The position numbers were made by a program, and so were the translations under genes. The notes below the pieces were generated by a model that worked only from the letters and a program-made list of their open reading frames with translations, had not been told where the DNA came from and did no database searches. From the NCBI GenBank assembly GCA_041744735.1, contig JBGTKH010000566.1, positions 1-11,721 of the forward strand: a DNA stretch of 11,721 bases, written 5' to 3'. This DNA is from JBGTKH01 sp041744735 (GTDB lineage Bacteria > Planctomycetota > Planctomycetia > Pirellulales > Pirellulaceae). Positions 1 to 6,033 of the stretch are shown here, piece after piece; the first letter of the stretch is position 1, and each line of letters opens with the position of its first letter.

Positions 1-2370
1 GCTGGCCTGCGGTTCAAAGAACAGCAGCATTTGCCCGCGCGCCTCGGCGAACTCCCGCACGTAGATGCCGCAACGGCCGCCGGCGCGGGCGGTGAACAGG
101 GCCGCGTTGCGCCACATCTCCGTGCGCCCCGTCGCGAACAATCCGCTATGTCCCAGCCGCACGGCCAGCGTCGAGTACAGGCTTTGCACGGGTCCGTCGA
201 AGGTGATCGCCAGCGCCTTGCCTTTCGGTTCGGGAGCGTCCTCGTAGTCACGGTTGAACTGCGATGGGAACACCAGATAGCGACCGTCGTCGGCGCTCTC
301 GCGCAAGGCCAGATCGTGCCGCACCAGTTCTTCGACGGTGGCGTGCAGCAGCAACTGCTCTTGGCCGCGGTCCTTCACTTTCTGTTCGGGCGGCACGTGA
401 AACCGGCCGGCCAGCGCCGTTTCTTCCGCCAGCGAACCCAGGCCGTCCGGCTCGTTCTTGGCCGCATTGACCATCGCCGATCCGTAGGCGTCCAGCAGTT
501 CCGGCTGCAACAGGATATAGCCGCCGAAGCTGAGCCGTCGGATCAGGTCGCGGTTTTCCAGGCGGCTGATGCAAGTATCAAACTGCGCCAGCAGATTCTC
601 CCCTGTAGTTTGGCTCTCCAGAGCCGAGCCTCCTGATTCGTCTCGGCTCTGGAGAGCCAAGCTACGCGCCTGTGCAAAATCTTCGTAAAGCTGCGAGGCG
701 GACGCCAACAGCCGGCCGGTTTCTTTGACCGCCAGCAGATACGCCTTGATCTGCGCGAACAGTTCCTCGGACGAAACGACGGGCAGATCGTTCCACGGGA
801 TGACGTCTTTGATCGTCGAGCGCAGCTCGTCGATCTGCCAGCCTTCCTTGGCGCTGGTTTCAAAGTAGCCGTCGAATCCAAATTCCTTGATGACGCTTTC
901 GATCCGCTCCTTGCTGACCGACACGCCGCCGCGGTCGTTGCGCGCGGAGACCAGGTACTTCTTCATGGGCACCGCTTGGTCGCCCTGGCGCTGGTGAGCC
1001 AATCGCAGCGCGCGTTCCCAATGCCGCACCCCGGCCAGTGGATCGATCTCGCTGCGGGCGTCGAAGACCACCAGCGCCACCGCCACTTCGTTCAAGTAAA
1101 GCTGGTGAATCACGCGATATCCCGGCTGACCGGCCAGATCCCACATCAACGTCTCGCGCGTTTGCTTACGGTTGTTGTCAAGTTGCACTTGCTGCGAGTC
1201 GAACGTCCACACATTCCGCCCAGCGGTCGATTCGGTGGCCTCGAAGCCTTTGTTGTTCAGCACGAGGCTCAGTCCCGACTTGCCTACGCCCGTGTCACCC
1301 ACAAGCACGACCTTGGCGTTCACGTAGTGGACTGTCGGTGCCGCCGCGCCGGCGCCCTTGCCCAGCAGCACGTCGAAGTCCAGTTCCCAGAGGTGGATCA
1401 GCCGGGATCGCTCGTTATCCGGCGTGCCTGAAACCGGGCCGGCGGTGGCCAACAGCGGCAACGTAGCATGAAAGGCCACCGCGGGAATCCAATTCCTGTT
1501 TGATGGCTCCGGGATGATTGCGACCGTCTCCCACGTCTCGCAACTCCAGAGGCGGATCGTGTGATCGCGACTCGTCGAGGCCAGCAGTCGACGGTCCGGT
1601 GAAAAGGCGATACGATCGACACACGCGGTGTGCCCTTCGAGTGTGCGGAGCAGCTTGCCGCTTCGCGCCTCCCAGAGCTTCACTGTGTTGTCACCACTCC
1701 CGCTGGCCAGCGTCGCGCCCTGCGGATCAAACGCCACGCTCAAAACCCACTCGTGGTGCCCTTCGAGTGTGTGGAGCAGCTTGCCGCTTCGCGCCTCCCA
1801 GAGCTTCACGGTCTTGTCATTACTCCCGCTGGCCAACGTCCCGCCCTGCGGATCAGACGCCAAGCTAGAGACCGCGTCCTGGTGGCCTTCGAGGGTGCGA
1901 AGCAGCTTGCCACTTCGCACATCCCAGACTTTCACCTTGTTGTCATCACCCCCGCTGGCCAGCGTTCCGCCCTGCATATCAAACACTACGCTCAAGACGT
2001 GCGATTGGTGCCCTTCGAGTGTGTGGAGCAGCTTGCCGCTTCGCGCCTCCCAGAGCTTTACCTTATGGTCATAACTCCCACTGGCCAGAGTCCCGCCCTG
2101 CGGATCAAACGCCACGACATAGACCCAACTCCGGTGCCCTTCGAGCGTGCGGAGCAGCTTGCCGCTTCGCGCCTCCCAGAGCTTCACCGTCCGGTCAGTA
2201 CTCCCACTGGCCAGCGTCCCGCCCTGCGGATCAAACGCCACACTTGAGATCACGCCCTCGTGCCCTTCAAGCGTGCGGAGCAGCTTCACCCCCGGCGGCA
2301 ACGGCGCCGCGGTTTGCCCACTCGCTCGATCCGGCTCGCTGTGTTCTTTCTTCTTCCCCATCCCCTCCAT
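1..2370 (-). CDS. WD40-repeat / Roc-like small GTPase multidomain protein, C-terminus beyond window
   Basis: A continuous frame of 790 codons runs off the window at base 1. I start it at ATG 2370; ATG 2361 is an in-frame alternative, and a TGA at 2400-2398 bounds the frame. Residues 30-281 are six WD40 repeats of 42 residues and about 282-335 a seventh, enough for a full propeller. A GTPase domain follows: P-loop GDTGVGKS (358-365), switch II DLAGQ (411-415), a degenerate G4 (ARND, Asp479, instead of NKxD) and SAK (506-508). The DLAGQ motif and the helical, winged-helix-like region after it resemble Roc-COR proteins. Residues about 569-589 are encoded by a hairpin repeat inserted in frame. 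The last residues (near WRNAALF and GGRCGIYVREF) resemble, from memory, bacterial conflict proteins that end in a zinc ribbon and a TIR effector; that part is not visible here. Likely role: a GTP-switched sensor in which the propeller recognises a ligand. Architecture is secure, function is inferred. Confidence 0.88.
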   Translation of the reverse strand, partial: MEGMGKKKEHSEPDRASGQTAAPLPPGVKLLRTLEGHEGVISSVAFDPQGGTLASGSTDRTVKLWEARSGKLLRTLEGHRSWVYVVAFDPQGGTLASGSYDHKVKLWEARSGKLLHTLEGHQSHVLSVVFDMQGGTLASGGDDNKVKVWDVRSGKLLRTLEGHQDAVSSLASDPQGGTLASGSNDKTVKLWEARSGKLLHTLEGHHEWVLSVAFDPQGATLASGSGDNTVKLWEARSGKLLRTLEGHTACVDRIAFSPDRRLLASTSRDHTIRLWSCETWETVAIIPEPSNRNWIPAVAFHATLPLLATAGPVSGTPDNERSRLIHLWELDFDVLLGKGAGAAAPTVHYVNAKVVLVGDTGVGKSGLSLVLNNKGFEATESTAGRNVWTFDSQQVQLDNNRKQTRETLMWDLAGQPGYRVIHQLYLNEVAVALVVFDARSEIDPLAGVRHWERALRLAHQRQGDQAVPMKKYLVSARNDRGGVSVSKERIESVIKEFGFDGYFETSAKEGWQIDELRSTIKDVIPWNDLPVVSSEELFAQIKAYLLAVKETGRLLASASQLYEDFAQARSLALQSRDESGGSALESQTTGENLLAQFDTCISRLENRDLIRRLSFGGYILLQPELLDAYGSAMVNAAKNEPDGLGSLAEETALAGRFHVPPEQKVKDRGQEQLLLHATVEELVRHDLALRESADDGRYLVFPSQFNRDYEDAPEPKGKALAITFDGPVQSLYSTLAVRLGHSGLFATGRTEMWRNAALFTARAGGRCGIYVREFAEARGQMLLFFEPQAS
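605..665. repeat. GTAG-headed inverted hairpin pair (REPIN-like) inside the GTPase gene
   Basis: Two 24-nt arms, 605-628 and 642-665, are inverted copies with one mismatch (23/24), separated by 13 nt. Each arm begins with GTAG when read inwards and then forms its own hairpin: stem CTTGGCTCT pairs with AGAGCCGAG (one G-T pair) around a CC loop. The left arm has T in place of the first stem C. The element lies inside the open reading frame of the WD40-GTPase protein and keeps it open, encoding about residues 569-589. Confidence 0.88.
1654..2283 (-). repeat. Five tandem 126-bp WD40-encoding repeats
   Basis: Five consecutive 126-bp units (2283-2158, 2157-2032, 2031-1906, 1905-1780, 1779-1654) each encode a 42-residue WD40 blade beginning LL(R/H)TLEGH and ending RSGK. 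The plus-strand landmark at each blade start recurs at 1635, 1761, 1887, 2013, 2139 and 2265, exactly 126 bp apart. Units are nearly identical in DNA, including silent positions. Amino-acid differences concentrate at repeat positions 9, 10, 11, 13 and 14 just after GH, and 29, 31 and 32 around the conserved Asp30. A sixth unit (1653-1528) is clearly diverged. Such DNA-level identity points to recent tandem duplication or gene conversion. Confidence 0.9.
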
Positions 2371-2406
2371 CGAACCGCACCCGCCCCGCCTTGTCAATCA
2401 TGGATG

Positions 2407-2683
2407 CCACGGGCTTGTCCCGTGGTGCCTTACTTTGGCTGCGCCGAATATCGGATGCCACGGGCTTGACCCGTGGTGCTTCACGTTGGCTGCTACACCG
2501 GAGGCCGGAAAACCGGCGTCGAATACCACGGGCTTGTCCCGTGGATCGTTACGCTGATCGCCGTCGTGACCGCCCATCGAGCATCGACCGTAACCATCCA
2601 CGGGACAAGCCCGTGGCATTTAACCGCTTCGACGACTTTGTCTTTTAGCCGCAAACGTGACGTTCCACGGGTCAAGCCCGTGG
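2407..2683. repeat. Cluster of five CCACGGG/CCCGTGG hairpins
   Basis: Five 19-nt units form a 7-bp stem (CCACGGG with CCCGTGG) and a 5-nt loop. Units 2407-2425 (loop CTTGT), 2458-2476 (CTTGA) and 2526-2544 (CTTGT) read on the plus strand. Units 2598-2616 and 2665-2683 read on the minus strand. Similarity extends outside the hairpin: ATGC or ATAC often precedes it, and a degenerate TCACGTTNGC-like tract lies a few bases after the CCCGTGG arm in several units. The cluster fills the 2371-2722 gap between the vapC stop and the start of the WD40-GTPase gene; no gene is supported there. Short open frames crossing the units are by-products of the repeat. Confidence 0.9.
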
Positions 2684-2722
2684 CATTCCGGTTTTGCGGA
2701 TTGCGAGCCGGATTGAACGCGA

Positions 2723-3151
2723 TCACTTCGGCAACCAGTTCTCGACTCTGAGGCCGGGGACTTGTTCGAAATCCGATACATTGCGAGAAAGCAGTGTCGC
2801 ATCGTGGACGAGCACGACGGAGGCGATTTTCAGATCGGTGCTGCTGATTCGAATTTTCTGTTTTCTGAAACGCTTGAATGCGGCTGCGGCATCTTGATTG
2901 AAGGGTAGCAATGTCCACTCCGCGAAGAAGTCGGCAAATTGAACCAAACGATCGTAGAACGGGATTTGCTTCGCTACGTCCGCATGCCGTCTGATCTGAC
3001 TCAACCAACTGCGAACCTGTTCCTCGTAGGTGACGACCGTCGTAACGACTTCCTCATTTTCAACGGATTCGATTCGCTGACGAAGGCTCCCGGCATGGGG
3101 TGAATCATGATGCTGCAAGATCGAAAGATGATCGGTATCGAGGACGATCAT
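2723..3151 (-). CDS. vapC: PIN-domain ribonuclease toxin, VapC family
   Basis: This 142-residue protein has the size and layout of VapC toxins, which are Mg-dependent PIN-domain RNases acting on tRNA, rRNA or mRNA. It opens with DTDH (Asp5 as first metal ligand), has the second acidic residue in VTYEE (Glu43), the third in SSTDLKIAS (Asp105), and ends with the typical RNVSDF block (Asn123, Asp126) followed by a VPGLRVENW strand. The start ATG (3151) overlaps the stop of the upstream antitoxin gene in an ATGA, so the two are translationally coupled. All catalytic acidic positions expected of an active nuclease are present. The exact RNA target cannot be read from the sequence. Confidence 0.9.
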   Translation of the reverse strand: MIVLDTDHLSILQHHDSPHAGSLRQRIESVENEEVVTTVVTYEEQVRSWLSQIRRHADVAKQIPFYDRLVQFADFFAEWTLLPFNQDAAAAFKRFRKQKIRISSTDLKIASVVLVHDATLLSRNVSDFEQVPGLRVENWLPK

Positions 3152-3378
3152 GACTGGCCATTTTGCTCGTCAAAGTCCTGGTAAAACTGCACCCGTTCCT
3201 GCTCACGCGAGCGCAGAGCCTCGTCGATAACTTGTTTCATGATGGGATCGCCGTCGAACATTCCGATGGTCCGGCGCCAATCCTTCTTGCGCGGCGTTTC
3301 GCCAGGCAGCCGGCTTAGAACTCCGTTCACAAGTTTCTCGAGGCGGTCTAATCTTTCTTCAACCGTGCCCTGTGTCAT
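3148..3378 (-). CDS. Putative antitoxin partner of VapC
   Basis: This encodes 76 residues from ATG 3378, chosen because GGAG lies 7 nt upstream; the frame also extends open to 3459 without a comparable ribosome site. The N-terminus (TVEERLDRLEKLVNGVL) is an amphipathic, heptad-like helix suitable for dimerisation. The middle (DWRRTIGMF, then DPIMKQVIDEALRSREQER) and the acidic, Gln-rich tail suggest a toxin-wrapping segment. It resembles small uncharacterised proteins encoded ahead of PIN toxins, but I see no standard VapB AbrB, RHH or Phd motif. The assignment therefore rests mainly on position: the ATGA overlap with vapC. By analogy it would bind and inhibit the toxin and possibly repress its own promoter in the 93-bp gap before it. 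Confidence 0.72.
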   Translation of the reverse strand: MTQGTVEERLDRLEKLVNGVLSRLPGETPRKKDWRRTIGMFDGDPIMKQVIDEALRSREQERVQFYQDFDEQNGQS

Positions 3379-3471
3379 GAGTTTTCTCCGTCGGGCGGGA
3401 TTAGGTAGCCACGGCAGTCCCACACGTTGGATTTTATCATCGGGCGGCTCGTCGAACAACGAATGTTGGCA

Positions 3472-5169
3472 TTACAGCGTTGTCGTTTTCGGATCGGCGT
3501 GGTCGGTGATGTTGCTGGGGACGGCGGGCAGTTCTAGGGTGAAGCGGCTGCCGACTTGGGGTTGGCTTTCGACGCGGATTTCGCCGCCGTGCTCTTGGAT
3601 GATCTTCTGGCTGACGGGCAAGCCGAGGCCGGTGCCGCGGGCGCCTTTGCGGGATTCGAAGACGGAGAAGATACGCTTCAAGTCTTCGGGCGGAATGCCT
3701 TCGCCGTTGTCTGCGACCGAGACGCGCACGACGCTTGGTTCCGATTGATATTCGGTCGAGACGATCACACGGCCGTGTTCCTTTTTCTCGCAGGCGTCGA
3801 TGGCGTTGGTCACGACGTTTAGAATCGCCCGATGCAAACCCTCGGGGTCGAGCATCAGCGAGGGCATGCCGGCGGCGGGTTGCCACACGAGTTCGACACC
3901 GGCGTCTGCGGCGCGCGTCTGCATCAACTCGATCACGTCATTACAGATCTCGTTCATGTCGGACGGCACCGGTTCGGGCTCGCGGCGTTTGCTGAAGGTG
4001 AGCATGTCCATGACCAGGTTCGAGATTTTTTCCTGGTTCTTCTCGACGATGCTCCAGCCTTTGCGAACCACGTCCTGTTCGTTGGCCTTTAGTCCCTCTT
4101 CGATCAGATAGCTGCCGCCGCGGATGCCTTGCAGGATGTTTTTGATGTGGTGCGAGAGCGTGGCAATCGTCTGGCCCATCGCCGCCAGCCGCTCGGCCTG
4201 CACCATCGCCGAGTAATACGACGTGTCTTCCACGGCCAGCGCGGCTTGATGCGCGATGGCGATCATCAGCTTCAGGTGCTCTTCCGAGAATTTGTTCGCG
4301 TTGCCCTGCTGCACGACGCGGCCGGGCGGCGTGTAGGTGTCGATGTAGATCAGCCCCACGATGCCGTAGCGGCCTTGCATCGGCACGCAGATCGCCTCGC
4401 GCACGCCCAGCTTCACGATGCTGGCCGCCGCGTCCCAGCGTTGGTCTTCGCCGGCGTCGCTGGTCAGCACGCCCTCCTTTTGCTCGTGCACGTAATCCAG
4501 GATTGTGCGGCTGATCACGATCTTCTCGTTGGGGTCCACGCCCTTGCGATTGCGAGTGACCCTGGGCGTCAGTTCTTCCAACTCATGATCGAACAGCATC
4601 ACGCAGCCGCGGTCGGCTTCGACCCACTCAAAGATCAGCTCCATGATGCGGTGCAGCAGTTGGTCGATGTCCAGCGTGTGGCTGACGGCCAGTGCCGTGC
4701 GGTACATGATCTGCAGGTTGCTGCGAGCGCGGGCCAGCCAGGGGCTGTCGGATTCCTCCGCCGCGCCGAAGATCTTGCTCCCCTCTTCCTGCCCGATGGC
4801 CCGCACGATGCGCGAGCCACCCATGTCGCGCTGGTGGCCGACGATGTCGACCTCGCTGTGAATGTCGTGCGACGAGGCGTCTTCGACCGCCGTGTAGATC
4901 ATCAGCGTGCGGCCGATCAGCACGCGGTCGCCGCTCCGCAACGTGCGCTGCTCGATTTGCTCGCTGTTCACGAACGTGCCGTTGGAACTTTTCAGATCGA
5001 CCAGCAGATACGTGCCGTTGTCGTCTCGCAATTCGGCGTGCCGCCGCGAGATCTCGGTGTCGTGCAATTGGATCGGGTTCGCGCTGTCGCGGCCCAGTCC
5101 CAGCACCGGGTCCTTCAGCTCGAAGCGCTTGCCTTGATCTTTGCCTTGGATGACGAACAGCGAAGCCAC
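3472..5169 (-). CDS. FHA-GAF sensor histidine kinase
   Basis: A soluble kinase of 565 residues when started at GTG 5169, which follows GGGGGA at 9 nt and gives an N-terminus running straight into the FHA strand (MASLFVIQGKDQGKRFEL). GTG 5199 is an alternative adding 10 residues. The FHA domain spans about 1-97 with Gly26-Arg27, SRRH (41-44) and SSNGT (61-65), the phosphothreonine-binding set. A GAF domain lies at about 150-315. The dimerisation and phosphoacceptor helix has LSHHIKN with His340 as likely phosphosite. The ATPase domain follows, with N box NVVTNAIDA, DNGEGIP, FSVFESRKG and GTGLGL. No membrane segment is visible. The FHA module suggests input from Ser/Thr kinases, which planctomycetes have in number. 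It lies 65 nt downstream of a receiver-only gene on the same strand, probably one operon. Confidence 0.9.
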   Translation of the reverse strand: MASLFVIQGKDQGKRFELKDPVLGLGRDSANPIQLHDTEISRRHAELRDDNGTYLLVDLKSSNGTFVNSEQIEQRTLRSGDRVLIGRTLMIYTAVEDASSHDIHSEVDIVGHQRDMGGSRIVRAIGQEEGSKIFGAAEESDSPWLARARSNLQIMYRTALAVSHTLDIDQLLHRIMELIFEWVEADRGCVMLFDHELEELTPRVTRNRKGVDPNEKIVISRTILDYVHEQKEGVLTSDAGEDQRWDAAASIVKLGVREAICVPMQGRYGIVGLIYIDTYTPPGRVVQQGNANKFSEEHLKLMIAIAHQAALAVEDTSYYSAMVQAERLAAMGQTIATLSHHIKNILQGIRGGSYLIEEGLKANEQDVVRKGWSIVEKNQEKISNLVMDMLTFSKRREPEPVPSDMNEICNDVIELMQTRAADAGVELVWQPAAGMPSLMLDPEGLHRAILNVVTNAIDACEKKEHGRVIVSTEYQSEPSVVRVSVADNGEGIPPEDLKRIFSVFESRKGARGTGLGLPVSQKIIQEHGGEIRVESQPQVGSRFTLELPAVPSNITDHADPKTTTL

Positions 5170-5234
5170 AGCCGCAATTCCCCCGCGCCCGGCCGGCACC
5201 AGCGCGCGAGGGCGGCAACAGTGCCGTCCTTCTG

Positions 5235-5636
5235 CTACTCGCTGGGTGGGGCCGCGATAGCACGATGCAACAACCTCTCGATTGTACGAACCAGCGGGGC
5301 ATAGTGGTAGGGCTTGGACACGACCTGATCGTTTGGCACAGCGGGCTGGTCGCGCCGCATGGTGCCCAGCACGACTAGCGACGACCGCAGCGAATCCGAG
5401 TGGTCGCCGTATTGGCGGCAGATCGTGTCGTCGTCGAGTGTTTCGGATTCGATATTCAGCACGATGACACCGGGCTGATGGCGGCGAGCCATTTCCAAAC
5501 CCTGGCGGGCAGAGCGGGCTTCATAGATATACATGCCGCGCAATTCCAACGCGGCTCGCAGCACTTCGCGGCTTTCTTCGGACTCGTCGACGATCAAGAC
5601 ACTGCGGTGGGGCTGGCTATCAACGCTGGCAAGCAA
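5235..5636 (-). CDS. Single-domain receiver protein lacking the phosphoacceptor Asp
   Basis: I start this at TTG 5636, because GGGAGGT sits about 6 nt before it and the protein then begins just ahead of the first receiver strand. The upstream frame (to 5825) is only a readthrough of hairpin repeats. The 133-residue product is a bare CheY-like domain: SVLIVDES supplies acidic residues Asp17 and Glu18, LVVLGT supplies Thr92, and VSKPY supplies Lys108. The strand-3 residue that should be the phosphorylated Asp is Asn61 (GVIVLN, codon AAT). The acidic pocket, Thr and Lys are kept, so this is likely a pseudo-receiver that signals by binding rather than phosphorylation, or is locked in one state. 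It has no output domain. It precedes the FHA-GAF kinase by 65 nt and probably shares its transcript. Confidence 0.82.
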   Translation of the reverse strand: MLASVDSQPHRSVLIVDESEESREVLRAALELRGMYIYEARSARQGLEMARRHQPGVIVLNIESETLDDDTICRQYGDHSDSLRSSLVVLGTMRRDQPAVPNDQVVSKPYHYAPLVRTIERLLHRAIAAPPSE

Positions 5637-5751
5637 AGTCGCACCTCCCTGTGCGGATGTTGTGTTCAACGGGGCGAGAGGATACCGCGGCGGATGGTTT
5701 CTGTCAAAACCGATATTCCGCGAGGCCGGTTTCGCGTAGTAGTACACTTTC

Positions 5752-5874
5752 GTAGCCGAACTTGTGAAAGTTCGGAAGTGTTTCACTTTCGTAGCCGAAC
5801 TTGTGAAAGTTCGGAAGTGTTTCACTTTCGTAGCCGAACTTGTGAAAGTTCGGAAGTGTCACCACTTCCGCTAC
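5752..5874. repeat. GTAG-hairpin array with 39-bp period, three direct units plus inverted end
   Basis: Three direct units begin at 5752, 5791 and 5830, exactly 39 bp apart and essentially identical. Each has a GTAG head, then stem CCGAACTT, loop GTGA, and stem AAGTTCGG (fully paired). The array closes with a unit on the other strand: CTAC at 5871-5874, preceded by an 8-bp perfect stem at 5851-5870 (CGGAAGTG, loop TCAC, CACTTCCG). Read from the minus strand this is again GTAG, stem, loop GTGA, stem. The array lies in the 397-bp divergent gap between the receiver gene and the M28 peptidase gene. Confidence 0.92.
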
Positions 5875-6033
5875 TCAATTTGTACCACTACCCGGTTTCG
5901 CGGGTTGACTTAAACGCATGCTCCCGCCAGAATTAGCCTCGCAGCATCCCCAATCTGCCTCGCGATGTTCCCGCCGACGTACGGTCTTCCCGCCTCTGCA
6001 TCCGTTATTTACTCATTCAAAATAGGTCTTGCA

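Noticed and set aside
1528..2283. Plus-strand frames with a repeated 42-residue pattern
   Set aside because: They mirror the WD40 repeat DNA on the opposite strand; the minus-strand reading gives canonical GH...WD-type blades and a continuous multidomain protein.
2473..3008. Small overlapping frames with recurrent HGLVPW-like peptides on both strands
   Set aside because: These peptides are translations of the CCACGGG hairpin repeats; the frames also overlap the vapC gene.
4129..5304. 391-codon plus-strand frame opposite the histidine kinase gene
   Set aside because: It is antisense to a kinase with complete FHA, GAF, HisKA and ATPase motifs; its composition (His, Arg, Ala, Val-rich) is typical of a shadow frame in GC-rich DNA.
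5637..5825. N-terminal extension of the receiver protein
   Set aside because: The extension reads through two hairpin units and has no homologous look. TTG 5636 has a strong ribosome site and sits right before the receiver domain.
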